Assembly: GCA_034766995.1 (NCBI GenBank) | Contig: CM068313.1 | Coordinates: 29,378,325 to 29,442,324 of the forward strand | Direction of reading: 5' to 3' | DNA: 64,000 bases | DNA from: Acanthacorydalis orientalis | Lineage: Eukaryota > Arthropoda > Insecta > Megaloptera > Corydalidae | Translations under genes and position numbers: made by a program | Shown here: piece after piece, positions 1-12,600 of the stretch | How the letters are laid out: each line of letters opens with the position of its first letter | Numbering within the stretch: position 1 is the first letter of the stretch | The notes under the pieces: generated by a model | What the model was told of the DNA's origin: nothing | Database searches by the model: none | Seen by the model: only the letters and a program-made list of their open reading frames with translations

Positions 1-2150
1 GTGTGTATGCCCATATCGAATAACAAATTAATTTGGAATGTAATGTTTAAATTAAAGTAATACAAACATGTATTATTCAATTTATATTTAATATAAACCA
101 GAAATGTGTAGAAAAAATTTGAAAAATAATTATTTACTCTTATATAAACAAATTCAAATTTTAACATTATTTTTTTATTATAAATCAAATATTACATCAA
201 TAACATATATCGCTGCTGTAAGAATAATAGAATTTTAACATCAGAGAATATATATATATATATATAAAATGCCTTAAATACAGAAGTGATAAAATCTGTT
301 GAGAAAATTTTAATTATAAACTTATCAACTTTTAAAGAACCAAGTAAAATTAATGATAATTCAATCTGAGGATTTTTTTAAACTTCTGAAGTTTTGTTTA
401 TGGACTATATTTACAATATAAAATATTTTCAGATATTCTAGTTTATCGATTTTTTATAACTTGAAAAAAATTAAAATAAAACGACGAGTCATTAATATAT
501 TGATTGATTGCTCAATAAAACTATATATGTTTAAAATGTTATAGCCAATTTGATTGTGATTTTAATTATCTTTGATAATGCAAATATGCTTTCTTATTTG
601 ATTTACTTTTTTAAAAGGGACATGTATATTCTTATAAATAATATGTGACTTAAATTCAGAATATTTTCTCTTTTTAACGCTTCCAGCCCGGTGCCTTTTT
701 AATACTCCTCGTACTGATGCAGCAAAGTCAGTTTACCAGTAATATTTTTCATGAAAATCACTATTTATGAAGGATAAGAGAGACTTTTAATTAGTTGAAC
801 ATCAAGGTCAACTTTTACACTTGCGATTAGTATAATATATGTGTTACAAAAAAGTAAAGAAATATAATTAAAAATATCATTACAGATATTTGCAAATAAA
901 AACACGTTGTCAACTGAGTTTACTGCATCAGAACAGGAGAGTTAATGGATATTTTCATGACAAAATATTATAAAATAGTATTAAATTTGCTTTGTTATTC
1001 GTGAAAAATATTGTACATATATTTCTATCATATATTTAAAAACATCGCTATGAATAATGAGTATTACTTTTAAGTATTGTTTTACAAATTAATATTTACA
1101 CACTTACTTTTGCATATAAAGATATAATTGTACTTTTTAACAAATTTACAATTATAACACGATACTTCTTGAAATCAACATACTGACTACATTTAATACT
1201 TCTTGAGATCGTTCTGTTAATTGTAAATTGGTATATTATTTTCACAATTTTAGTTTTAATTTTAGTCATAATAATTGAATAAGTTTATATAATATTTTAT
1301 GGTTTTTTAAAAAAAAATTGAAGAGATCATATTACTTATAGTTAAATTCAAATTTTACTTCATTACTTGGAAAGAGTTCTGAATTTCAATTTTTATGGGT
1401 GTTTGGTGTTTTGCATTTTATCTATAATATTTATTTTCAAATATTACTCATTATATATATTTTGTATACGACTCATGGGACTAATATATATATATATATA
1501 TAAAGTTAATTTTAAGAGTATTAGTATATTGACGGTCGGAAATTAGTCAATAAGTCAGGTCTTCTTATTAAAAAATTACAGTAAATTAAATATAAAATAA
1601 GTGTAATTCGTTATAAGGGAGTAAAGTTTAATCCTTAGCATAAAGTTTAAAAATTGAAAAGCTCAGTTATATTCCTTGATCGATACGTAAAACTTAATTT
1701 TTATTTTTTATTTTGTCATCGCATGTCCTGACTATTTAGATGACTTATACATTATGTATGAGTTGAAAAATATAATGTATTTTACAGTTTCTATATTATA
1801 ATAATTAAGATATGAAAAGTTATTTTCAAGTGTCATGTTTAATTGCTGGATTAATAAATTGTAGAGAGGTAAAGTGGGTGAGTAGATATTTGTCAAATTT
1901 TGTAAATGGGATTGTTTTAAAATAATAATTTAAAAAAAAATTCGAATCAAAATACTTTTAGGTAATAAAATTATAAATTATATAAAAGAAAATGGATATT
2001 AGAAGAAATTCTAAATATAAGGACATAAAATAAACGAAACCTATTCTTATTTTATGATACGTAGTATTTATTTATAAGAAAGTGCATAGAAATATTATTG
2101 TTAGAATTGACAACATTTTGAAAATCGCAGACAAAGTGAGTAACGAATAA
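1..2150. other. AT-rich noncoding DNA, no gene seen
   Basis: Low-complexity AT-rich sequence with frequent stops in all frames. Short (TA)n runs lie near 248-266 and 1481-1502. Two small patches of higher complexity occur around 677-745 and 900-950, but they are too short to interpret. No RNA gene, splice-flanked exon or transposon end was recognised. Confidence 0.75.
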
Positions 2151-2375
2151 TTTTTATCCACATTAAAAGTATCCACACGACCCGACACAAAGTCTATTGC
2201 TAATTATAAATCGGCGCGCGCATAAGGTGTGTGCGTGTGTATGACTAAACACGTGGGCGGCACCTGTTGTTTGCATATTATATGTTCGTGTTGAGTCATT
2301 TATCTCCATAAGACAGGTCGCTGCTAATACATAGATGAGCATGGAGAAAGGTCACGGTGGCTTCGTCACCTTACT
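2150..2375. promoter_or_regulatory. Higher-complexity island (candidate regulatory element)
   Basis: A sharp rise in G+C and CpG against the AT desert, with a CGCGCGC run near 2214. Visible short motifs include an E-box CACCTG and an octamer-like TTTGCATA near 2260-2277, an AP-1 match TGAGTCA near 2292, and a nuclear-receptor-type half site AGGTCA near 2349 followed by a small GGTCACG/CGTCACC hairpin. No open frame is convincing. The regulatory role is inferred only from composition and motif density. Conservation was not tested. Confidence 0.4.
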
Positions 2376-2847
2376 AGACTCTGTTTAATTAATATACAAT
2401 TTATAATAATATACAGTGGGCGTCAGCGTGATTTTGGATACTTTATAAGAATTACTTATGCTAATTAATAATTATGTAAATGTTTCATTTACATTTTCGA
2501 AATTTCCATTTTGACCAGAAAAACATAGACATGTATTTATGGCCAAGACTACTCATTATATAAAAAAAACATTGTAAAAAACAACCGATCGTTGTTCACT
2601 TTTAAAAGTGATTATTCGGTTGAGTAGTAAGTAATCGCGTGTTTTCAAGTGTCTGGTCAAACATGTTCAATTACGATAAACCGTGATTTTACTATGCATA
2701 TTTAAATTTAAAATTATTGATGCATGTATTGAAAATATTTTTATTTTTTGTTATTCAGCTTTTAGTAAAAATAAGCTTATTTGAAAATTATTTAAATTTA
2801 CGTTTGTTCTTTTCAAAACACTGGAAGTAAAATATTATTCACAAATT

Positions 2848-2849
<2 letters not shown>

Positions 2850-2911
<62 letters not shown>
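2850..2911. repeat. (TA)n microsatellite
   Basis: An uninterrupted alternating TA run of about 60 bases, one of the longer pure arrays in the left part of the window. It is flanked by unique AT-rich DNA. Confidence 0.95.
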
Positions 2912-2915
<4 letters not shown>

Positions 2916-4390
2916 GTACATAGTTTGTATAAAGTAAATATTAAAAAGAAAAAATATGGGTTCAGAAATTCAAAAATGCGTTTATGTTATAAATTAAATT
3001 TCACTGAAAAAATATTGTATGTTAATAAATTTGTAGATAAACCAAGTATTACGTTTTAAAAAATTATTATAAATTGTATGCTAAATGCGTATTTTGCTAT
3101 AAAAATTGAATAATGATCTAATAAATATACATTAAAATATAATAAGTTAAAATAATAACTAAATTAATGATAACAATCTAATACACGTTCACAAGTATTT
3201 AAAAACAACTGGTTATATATCACTCAATCTAATATTTATTTCAACGAATTATCATGTTGTATGAAACTGTTGTTAACTGTTTCGGTATAAATTCTCCAGT
3301 TTATTTTATAAACATTTATTTATATTTAAAATGATCGTATATATTGACTAAATATCACACATTAATATATTTTACACATTTTGATTTGTTACGACCACTC
3401 AATGTATTAAAATGACTCATTTGTTAACGGGATTTGTAATTATTTTTAATGAAAAATATTTTTATATACCATTTGGGTGTCATAATAGATTTGTTTGAAG
3501 ATTTATTTATGAATCAATAATAAAAAAAGGTAATTAGGAACGAATTCTAAAAATAATATCCAATAAAATATTTATAAAAATACAAACGAATTATCAGTTA
3601 TTGTTTTATTGTCAGTATTTTTTTTATTATGAAACATTTAAAAATATATTCAACATTATTATAAAATATTTTGTTTTACGTAAGTTTAAGAAATAATTAT
3701 TACACAAATAAATGACATAGGTGTAAGAATAAGAATATTTTAAGAATAAAACTATTAATATGAACATTTTTCAAATCTTTTAATACTTGTACCATGTATG
3801 AAAATATTGTGAATAGTACTTTGTTTTATGTTATTACATTTAAATATATGTATGAATATTAATTTTAAAAATAAGACGGATTTTGGATAAGAGTTATCGA
3901 GTTGCTGTAAAAAAAATATATTTTATGGGAAAAATGAATATAATTTATAATAAAAGTTAGAATTTATTAATTTAAAATTTTTCTAGCAACATTTATTTTG
4001 GCAGAAAAGACGCGTGTTCTTAATTGAACACACACGCACATTATATATATATATATATACTTATGTGTGTGTTTGTCTGTATTTATACACATATGAATGG
4101 ATTAAATGATCTCATAACTTTAATTAAAAAATCAAGTCATAATAAACATGTTCTTTATATTAAACAAAAAATATTAAGTTTCAAATTACATATTAATTTC
4201 GTGTATTTTTTTTTATATGTGTGTGCAAATTCATTTAACATGGTTCAGTTGTACGAAATTAATGACATTTAATTAGCGACTTCTGTAATTTATCAGAATT
4301 AAATCCGTGAAAAAATTATAGTCCGTAACTTATACACCATGAAAAATATGACCATATATGTGTACATTGGACAAGTACTACTGTTTGATT
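2912..4390. other. AT-rich noncoding DNA
   Basis: Featureless AT-rich DNA with a short (TA)n run at about 4041-4060 preceded by CACACACGCAC. The 82-residue open frame across the run (4024-4272) is a chance frame: low complexity, no start context and no recognisable domain. Confidence 0.7.
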
Positions 4391-4690
4391 TAATAATTAT
4401 CCATACTTATTTGTATTCAATTAGGTCAGCCAATAAGATACATTACATTAAAATGCACAACCAATGAGAATGTGAAGAAATCAACTGTACGTATGTCGTT
4501 TACACACAAGAGAAAAACAAAAACAACGTATAATTATATGGAAGATATTTACATGGAAATGTTTATATTAAACAGCGCGTCTTATTGAAATAACTGTGAA
4601 ATGTCAAATTAATTTTTAATACTGACAGTGATAAAGTTGTTATTTGGCGCGAGATGTCAAGAGAACGATTCTTGTTCACTTATAATTATG
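4390..4690. promoter_or_regulatory. Weak higher-complexity patch with CCAAT motifs
   Basis: Modestly richer sequence containing two CCAAT motifs (GCCAATAAG near 4429 and ACCAATGAG near 4460) and a GGCGCGAGATGTC stretch near 4647. CCAAT boxes are often promoter-proximal, but no TATA, initiator or downstream exon could be recognised. A chance cluster cannot be excluded. Confidence 0.25.
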
Positions 4691-5088
4691 GTCGTAAATA
4701 GTAATTTATAACATTGAAAATATTTATTCGGTGTTTAATATTAAAATGGTTTTCTCATCTGTGTGTGAAATATATTAGATCATTAATTAGGCCCATTCCT
4801 TTCAATTTATATGTTTTTCTATTTTATCCGAAGTAAAGTATGAAATTGATGAAAAAAAGTGTAGAAAACTATGATATGTATATATAACTATAAAAGTGAA
4901 CATTGAGAAAAAGTGTAGGTAAAAATAAGAACAATAAATAAAAAATATTACAAATTAAAAAATGGACATTATGCAGTGAAAATTATATTTTTTAAAAAAA
5001 AATATGTAGTTGAAGTTTAAAAATAAAAACATGGTATATCACTGAGAATAATACTTCAAATGATACAACAAATAAATATGAAACGTAA

Positions 5089-5092
<4 letters not shown>

Positions 5093-5139
<47 letters not shown>

Positions 5140-5156
5140 ATATATATATATATGTA

Positions 5157-5190
<34 letters not shown>

Positions 5191-5260
5191 CATACATACA
5201 TATATAGATACATATAAATATATATACATATATATATGTGTGTGTGTGTATGTGGAATAT
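5093..5260. repeat. Compound (TA)n / (TACA)n / (TG)n microsatellite
   Basis: Alternating TA runs interrupted by TGTA, TACATACATACA and a short (TG)n stretch. The Tyr-Ile frame over it is an artefact of the repeat. Confidence 0.95.
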
Positions 5261-5800
5261 GTATGTAGTATGTGTGTATGCGTATGCATGAAAATGTAAA
5301 AAAAATATTTACGTAATAACTGTTGTCAATAAGTACAGTATTAATTATTCACTAATTTATAAATGGTTATTTGTAAATAATTGTGCACTTTTTTTATTAT
5401 AAAGTAAAATTTACAATTATGATTTTTCTTTCATTAAAATGAAATATATTGTAAATTGTAAATAGATATTCTTAACGAGTTTTCAAATTGAGATTCAAAA
5501 AATAAAAAATTAATTCATTTCTCTAGAAATTTTAATTATAATCCATACTGTACATAAAGTATGAGTTAATTCATTAAAAAAAAGTAAAATTAGTAAAATT
5601 AAATAGCAGTTTTAATACAATTTTAAAACACTTTCTTGTTAAAATGATATTTCATTTTACTTATAATTATCTAATATTACTCTAAAGATTAAATGCTGGT
5701 AAAAGTCATTAAGTGCTAATAATTTATTTAAAAACAAAAATGATCATATTTTCTAATTTTTTGCCATTTGAGTGATCATTGCTTATCTGTTTCACTTATT

Positions 5801-5823
5801 CTCTCTCTCTCTCTCTCCCCCCC

Positions 5824-5895
<72 letters not shown>
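5801..5895. repeat. Compound (CT)n-C8-(CT)n-(TA)n microsatellite
   Basis: A CT array broken by a run of about eight C, then more CT, then about 50 bases of alternating TA. One of few places in the window with a polypyrimidine tract. Polypyrimidine next to (TA)n can adopt non-B DNA, which is inference. Confidence 0.95.
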
Positions 5896-5898
<3 letters not shown>

Positions 5899-6300
5899 CA
5901 TGTGTTTGCAGGTATAACTTTTTGTAATAAATTTGGTTTTGCCTTCTTATTTTCACATCATGGAATGAATTGGTTATAAAGTATTAATATGATTAGCAAT
6001 ACATAGAAATCATTATTTTTTTACCAAAATTTTTGTAAGAGTTATCATATATATGTATGTATATATATATATATACCTTTATGTGGGCAACAAAATGTAT
6101 GTAGTTTTCATGTTAATATAAATATTTATATTATATAATTATTGATACACAATAAAAAAACTTGTATAAAATAATTAACAAAAAGATACGCGATGAAAAT
6201 TAATTAATTAATAATTTAAATTATATGAATATTTCCTATGTGATTTGTAATATGTGGTGGTATATTCATTAAGGTATTCTATAATGCAGAAATGAAGTAT
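5896..6300. other. AT-rich noncoding DNA
   Basis: AT-rich spacer with a short (TA)n run near 6050-6075. Nothing else seen. Confidence 0.7.
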
Positions 6301-6660
6301 TGAAAACCTGATAATTCCTCATCGATAAGATCTGCAGTATTAATTAATATGTACGTTGCATCGTCAAGAGAAAATCACACTGTCTTACGGTATCTCCCTA
6401 ATAGGTAAATGAGACGCGGAAGGACACAGCTTTTGTGAAGGAGGAAGAAAAAGAGAAGTAAGACCGTTGCAAAAGACAAAAAGCTATTGCAAAGATTACA
6501 TGACTGATATACGACATGTGACAGCACTGATTGAAATGGCCGACGTTGATTTTAACAAGTTATAGTCGCGGAATAATAACAAGTTTCCCATACAATGCAT
6601 CGAACCGTTTCTGTTGTCGATGTGTACCATGAATAAAGTATTGATTTCTCATCATTCGAT
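6300..6660. promoter_or_regulatory. Higher-complexity island (candidate regulatory element)
   Basis: About 350 bases of mixed composition with a purine-rich stretch near 6415-6475 and CpGs. It includes AAATGGCCG at 6534-6542, a good match to the YY1/Pleiohomeotic core (ATGGC), and TAATTAAT near 6345. No coding frame of note. The enhancer interpretation is inferred from composition only. Confidence 0.4.
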
Positions 6661-7380
6661 CCTATTTTATAGAATTAGTGTAATTGTAATATAGAATCAA
6701 AGTTTCTTTTATGTTCATTTTTTTATATATAAATATATAATAAATATTATATATAAATAATAATAAATTGATCGATCCACTGCAATAGATAATTAAGTGT
6801 ACAATATAACTTTAATATTGGTTTTAAAAACTAATTTTGTTTATAAATTATTGATAAAATTTTTGTTAACCCATATATTTCATGTGTTGGTTAATGAATT
6901 ATGTTGAATATTTATAATGATACAACATTTATATCTTTATTCATTCTTGTAAGTATAAACAAAAAATAATGAAAAAAGAATGTATCTGTCACGGTGGATC
7001 GATAAATATAACTCTATTAATTACTAGTAGGTGTGTAATTTTTAATATTGCATTTTAAACAAAGTCGAAACATTTTTATTTGCTGTATGTTTCAGTTTTT
7101 GATATTAAACCAAATTGAATAACTCTGCGGAGAAATATTAGTCGTATAGTGAATAGTATGAAATTTTGAGCTTTTTTTTATATCGTCCGGCGTTATTATT
7201 TATTAATGTTTCTTATCTAATTGTATGAAAAAATATGAACGAAATTAATAAATAATGATTATATGAAACTGTGACATTATTAAAGTTTGTTAATTTCAAG
7301 AAATGAAAATAAATAAATGAGAAACCTATCAAAGGATAAAATTATTCCATATATGCATAATATTGCATCTAATTGAATAG
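6661..7380. other. AT-rich noncoding DNA
   Basis: AT-rich spacer. The word GGTGGATCGATAAAT near 6995 partly echoes GATCGATCCAC near 6770 in inverted orientation, a short inverted similarity that may be chance. No gene seen. Confidence 0.65.
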
Positions 7381-7399
7381 AAGGCGTTTGATGACTATT

Positions 7400-7815
7400 T
7401 AAAATGTTAGATAATAATATGCTTTGAATGCAAAGGTTATTTATAGCCGGTGACTGTATTTCGGTTTCGATAATATGTCATTGTTCATATTATAAACATA
7501 GTCACGTCGAGTTCAAATTACACATGAATTAAATATGTGAAAGACGTCCTTGATAATTCTGATATGCAAGAAGAGATCAACAAAGACCAATCGAGTTATG
7601 AAGAACGAGCCGCCATTGGCGTGGTAGATTTATGCATCGCTGTCCCATGGCGTCTTTATGGGCCCATCCATGACTGCGTGATGGTTTATTGACAGCGGAC
7701 GCATGCGGAGCGGCCCTCATTGCTATTCACTCGACTCGGACGGGCCACGTTCATAGCTGTCGTATATCATTCGCCTCGGCACGGAGAATATGCGTTGTTA
7801 TCATTGTCTTGTCTC
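7400..7815. promoter_or_regulatory. GC-rich island with PHO/YY1-type core
   Basis: One of the strongest islands: GC-rich and CpG-rich from about 7585 to 7795. It contains GCCGCCATTGG at 7609-7619, close to the YY1/Pleiohomeotic consensus, a second CCCATGGCG near 7643, TTTATGGGCCC near 7652 (TTTATGG is a core bound by posterior Hox/caudal homeodomains), and TTTATTGAC near 7685. All frames carry stops, and no splice-bounded exon is obvious. A Polycomb response element or enhancer is possible but is inference. Confidence 0.45.
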
Positions 7816-8223
7816 TATTTTTTTCCGTAAATAAATAATCCGACTATGAAATAGAGACGTAAAAATTTCAACTTTATGGACGTAAAATACAATTGAGATT
7901 TATATATATAGCGCGTGTTCGAAACTCATGAACAATTTTTAAATGATTTATGTATTTAGTTTCAAATGTTTTTATGTGATTTTTTCCATAAATAGTTTTT
8001 TTTTTTTACTTCTTAGTACTTAAATAGGTTTTTAAATAACATTTTATATATTTTACTTGCACATAAAATTAAATCAGTATGTTTTCATCTGTTAAAATAT
8101 TTAAATTCAATTCATAAAAATATTATTTAAATGAAAAGACGAAAATATTGATTAGAAAGTATTCAAAACAAAGGTATCCAAATAAACACTAATAATTATT
8201 AGTTAATAAATTTTAAATTAAAG

Positions 8224-8227
<4 letters not shown>

Positions 8228-8288
<61 letters not shown>
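8228..8288. repeat. (TA)n microsatellite
   Basis: Pure alternating TA of about 60 bases in AT-rich DNA. Confidence 0.95.
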
Positions 8289-8291
<3 letters not shown>

Positions 8292-8639
8292 AAAATATAT
8301 TTTTAAGACTTTAAAATATATATTAAATCTATAACGAATTATTAATTGAATGATTATTAGTCAGATATACAATGTGTATATTGATCATATATTAGTGTAT
8401 ACAAATTGTGATTTAATTTTTATAGTTTTATGTATAACATGACAAAATGTCTTACTGTTGTGGAATATATTTCAACAGCATTATTTTTAAATTTTCAATT
8501 GTATGATGCTTTAGTTAGTAATTTTCAGTACATTATCAAAAATAAACGAAAAAATTTTTTATGCAAGTACATTGAATGGATATCAATTTTACGTTTTTTA
8601 ATTGAAATATTCAATGAAAATTATTATCAAATTCAATAT

Positions 8640-8769
8640 TTTTATAATACAAGAGGGCTCTGCCCTCTACTCACTCGCCGTTTACCCGGAGGTTTCTGTC
8701 ACCGCCCGCTTCGATCTTATCGCATATATTCGCTCAATATCTTAATATATATACATGTGTGTATATCTA

Positions 8770-8825
<56 letters not shown>

Positions 8826-8885
8826 CTAAGGGGCTTCGCCCTCTGTGCGCTGCGCTCACCCAACCCCTGAGCTCGCTGCTCTAGC
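8640..8885. repeat. Paired GC-rich repeat modules around (TA)n
   Basis: Two GC-rich modules flank a (TA)n array (about 8772-8821). The left begins near 8651 with the hairpin-forming AGAGGGCTCTGCCCTCT. The right begins near 8826 with AGGGGCTTCGCCCTCT, followed by GTGCGCTGCGCTCACCC. Both start with a GGGC-loop-GCCC hairpin in the same orientation and run into pyrimidine-rich CpG-containing DNA, so they look like two diverged copies of one repeat. They are compositionally alien to the surroundings. I could not assign the family. A 146-residue frame runs through the block (8430-8870) but ends in Tyr-Ile repeats and is not considered a gene. Confidence 0.6.
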
Positions 8886-8957
8886 CTACTTGTCAATTAT
8901 AAATATGTACATCTAACCGAATGAAAAAATAAACATATTTTTTAAAACTCATTTTTG

Positions 8958-9175
8958 TGTATATAATCATTCTCTCAGATATATTGTAATATATTTGTTA
9001 TATATATATATATATGTTAGTAGGTCTATATAATCATTATCGCAGATAGATTGCAAGGTAGTTGTTTTATATAAACATATTTGGGAATCATAGAAACCTC
9101 GACCTAAATAAATGATTTGACGTCATGGAGTTTTTATTTTTAGTGGATAATTTTGAATTTATATATACATATATA

Positions 9176-9206
<31 letters not shown>

Positions 9207-9330
9207 AGAGAGAGAGAGAGAAGGGGATATTTTAGTATATCTATATAATCATTCTCGCAGATATATTGCATCGTTGAATGCTAATGAGTGTCTTTCTCTT
9301 GTAGCTATATTGCAACGTAGTTTTTTTTGT
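8958..9330 (+). repeat. Three diverged copies of a ~35-bp unit
   Basis: The core TATATAATCATT followed by CTCGCAGATA-TATTGCA-like sequence occurs at about 8958-8989, 9025-9061 and 9240-9275. A partial unit (TATTGCAACGTAGTT) lies near 9307. Copies differ by a few substitutions and are separated by (TA)n and (GA)n stretches (9165-9225). The arrangement suggests internal repeats of a decayed mobile element or an old local duplication. No transposase remnant is visible. Confidence 0.6.
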
Positions 9331-9583
9331 GAAGACGCATAAAAATATAATAATTCTTCGTAAAAATTTCGTGTTACTTCGAATGCCATCGTAAAAAATA
9401 ATTCCATACAAAATCTCTAAACATTTTTTTAAATAGGTATAGATATTATTTTTTGTAAAGGTTCGTGACAAGTTCTCTGTAGTTGAAGGGTTTTTTTAAA
9501 AATGTGCTACAATTTTTTTATCAAATACCTTTTTTTGTATTCTATAATACAGTATGAGATTTTAGCCAATTTTTGTTATGTTC

Positions 9584-9590
<7 letters not shown>

Positions 9591-9628
<38 letters not shown>
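9591..9628. repeat. (TA)n microsatellite
   Basis: Alternating TA of about 38 bases. Confidence 0.95.
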
Positions 9629-9629
<1 letters not shown>

Positions 9630-9633
<4 letters not shown>

Positions 9634-11607
9634 TCTGCGTGAACTATTTTGTTTACTTTTTAGCACTGAACTTTGTTTTGAAGAAAATAGTTTCGCCGAA
9701 TAAGTAAAACATGTATTAACAGCGATTTTATTTGTAACACATTGTATTCAATAATAAAAGTAGAGGCTCTTAAAATCGATCTCCGAATAGACTTCAATTC
9801 ATTTAAAGTATGCAGTTCCTCCTTCAATATCAAGCTATTGACAATAATTGTGCTCTCCGTAATGAATTATGGCATTCATAATTATTATTACGATTGTCGC
9901 ACGAGTGTTTTATGTCTGAACGCACGCCTGTTTGATATGGGACACTGCAGTCTTTATTGATATTTACTTGATTTATTACAGGTACTTTCTAAGGTAAAGT
10001 CGTAAAATAGTCGTATAAAAAGCAATCAACGTGACACAAAGTAGAGATTAAAGATACATTATGTTTGTGTTGGTTCTTGCGGCTGGAGTTTATTTTTATT
10101 GTCTCACGTAAATTTTTGCCGTTGTATCGTTTGAAATATAAAAGTGTTGTAATAGATATTTGAGTTTTTTTAAACTTAATTTTTTATGTTATACTATTTG
10201 AAGTCGTATGGAAATGAGTATATATATATATATATTGTGTATGTATGTGTAACATTTCCTATTAGAAAAGTTATGGCAGAATTAAAAGAAAATCTGTTAT
10301 ATTTTTTATCTATATCAAAAATTATATAATATATAAATAATGCAAAGAAATTTATTTAATAAGGCTGAAATATTAGTGCTAGTAGAGCTTTTTAAAATGA
10401 GAGATAATTTAAAAACAAAAAAATGGGAACAAATTAAAAAATAAATAATGTTTAATAAAAATTTAAAAACTAAATTAACCTTTTCATAATTAATGCAATT
10501 TATTCTATAAAATAAATATAATTTAATGAATATTGCTATACTTAATATTAATAACGAGAGCTTTTTCAGATACGATTTATTATAAATGGTATTAAAAAAT
10601 TTTTTTTTAATTTTTGTTTTCATTGTTCCAAAGCCATTTATTTTCAAATTAGAAATGCTTTAGATTTTTGACACAATCATTATTGAATAGTAATTTTAAT
10701 TATTTTTATTATGAAAAAATTGTTATAAATATAAAGTATTTTTATAATTATAAACATTTTTACTCTTACACACATGTACAAAAATATAAACAGCTTTAGA
10801 TGAATCAATAAAATTGCAAAGTTTTTAAAGAAAATAAATAAAATTAAACACAAGAAAGCACTATATAATAATAAATACATATTGTTTAATGTACAATACT
10901 TTCCTAATATTTATGTGTTTTGTTTATCTAATAAATAAAAATAATCTGTTTTTGAGTCGCAATATATATTTTTTAATTTTTTAAAATGTTATGGTGACGT
11001 TTTAACTGTGCTAATAATATAATAAATTATGCACAATATATTTAGTATGCGCATAAAGTGAATGCAATAATGTATTCAGTGTTAGTTTTAGTTCATTTTT
11101 CGTTTTCATTAACACAAATTTATTTTGTATAAAGTGGAAACGAATACAAAAGCATGTGCAATAACTCAAACGCGGCGATTGTCAAAAGTGTCAAGATTTG
11201 TGAACACGAAAGAAAACACATACACACATACGCGGGGCGACTTATAATATGTTAAATGCATGGGAAGAGCATCATTACACAACAATGAAAACCATAAACT
11301 CATTATGCAGTTATGAATATAAGGTATACATTTTACAATTCTTGTCAAAACGGAATAATATGAAGAATGTTAAGGTTAATGTTTATTTTGTATTATGTTA
11401 AATGAACATTTTTGGGGATCGTAACGATTTTTTTAAATACATATTAAAATTTCATTTTTATACCTATTATGGCAATCTATAAAAAAGAGAACACATTTAA
11501 TTTGTAATTTTTATTTAGAAAATTAAGCTAAACATTGAGCTGAGGTATTATTATTGTTTTGAATACTTCGGTAGGGTTGCTTCTAAAAGTGATACTAATT
11601 TCATTTC

Positions 11608-11615
<8 letters not shown>
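9630..11615. other. AT-rich noncoding DNA
   Basis: AT-rich sequence with a few richer patches (about 9740-9960, 10060-10130, 11130-11345). The open frames of 60-110 residues are rich in Phe, Ile, Leu, Lys and Asn, as expected of AT-rich noncoding DNA. None shows a recognisable domain. Confidence 0.6.
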
Positions 11616-11617
<2 letters not shown>

Positions 11618-11673
<56 letters not shown>

Positions 11674-11680
11674 TTATATA

Positions 11681-11716
<36 letters not shown>

Positions 11717-11718
11717 CA
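11618..11718. repeat. Interrupted (TA)n microsatellite
   Basis: About 100 bases of alternating TA interrupted by TTTATA and TACATA variants. It generates Tyr-Ile frames on both strands. Confidence 0.95.
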
Positions 11719-11759
11719 TAAAGGTAGTTATTCTTGCGAAGTTATTAATTTTCAAATAA

Positions 11760-12072
11760 TTTATATTGTAGTTAGATTTATTAAGTATATTAACATTGAT
11801 AAAAAAAATGCCTTTTGGTTAATGGTGAATTTTATAGTTATATTCACTTTTTAAAAATTAATTTTTATACAGACTGTGATTTTATTTAATCAGTAGATAT
11901 AAATTTCCCTATGATTATTATGTATATTGGAAAAATAAAGCTTAAATGCAAATTATTTTACTATTCAAAAGTTTCTTATTTAAAATGTTATTGTGAAGTT
12001 ATATGCTAGTCATTTTAATTAATTTAGAGTTGGTCTTGAATTATTAATAAAGTTTACGTTCTTTGAAATATC

Positions 12073-12125
<53 letters not shown>

Positions 12126-12600
12126 TTTAAAAATATAAATTGTAGACACTTTATGGAATTAATTATATAGCCTAGATAACTAAAAATAAAATCAGCGTTA
12201 GATTATATTTTTTGTCTTAAATTTTTTGAAGCAGTTTTATTTTTAGTCAACTTATGTTCATATCGATTTTATTTTTATGAATTACATTCTTATGTATTGT
12301 CCATTGTTACAATTTTTGAATTTTTCGTCACCTCAAATCTATATTAAGTTTTTTTTATTTACATATGTATTTAAATTACAGGATAATTTTGATTTCTGTT
12401 TAATAACAGACCATTTATAATTATCTATGGTTTTATGTAAATATAGTTTAAAAAGTGAAATATGAACTGAATTTCGATTTACTTTAAATAGCTTCCACGT
12501 ATGGATTTATATTTTATATATTTAAATGGCATGTTAAACTCGATCTGAAATATGATTCATACTATGGTATCTGCTAATTTTTTGTAAGATTAACATTAGC
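11760..12600. other. AT-rich noncoding DNA with a (TA)n array
   Basis: AT-rich spacer containing a (TA)n array at about 12078-12121. No gene or element seen. Confidence 0.7.

Noticed and set aside
8430..8870. 146-residue open frame, the longest in the window
   Set aside because: It begins in AT-rich DNA, crosses a GC-rich repeat module and ends in Tyr-Ile repeats; no domain and no coding composition.
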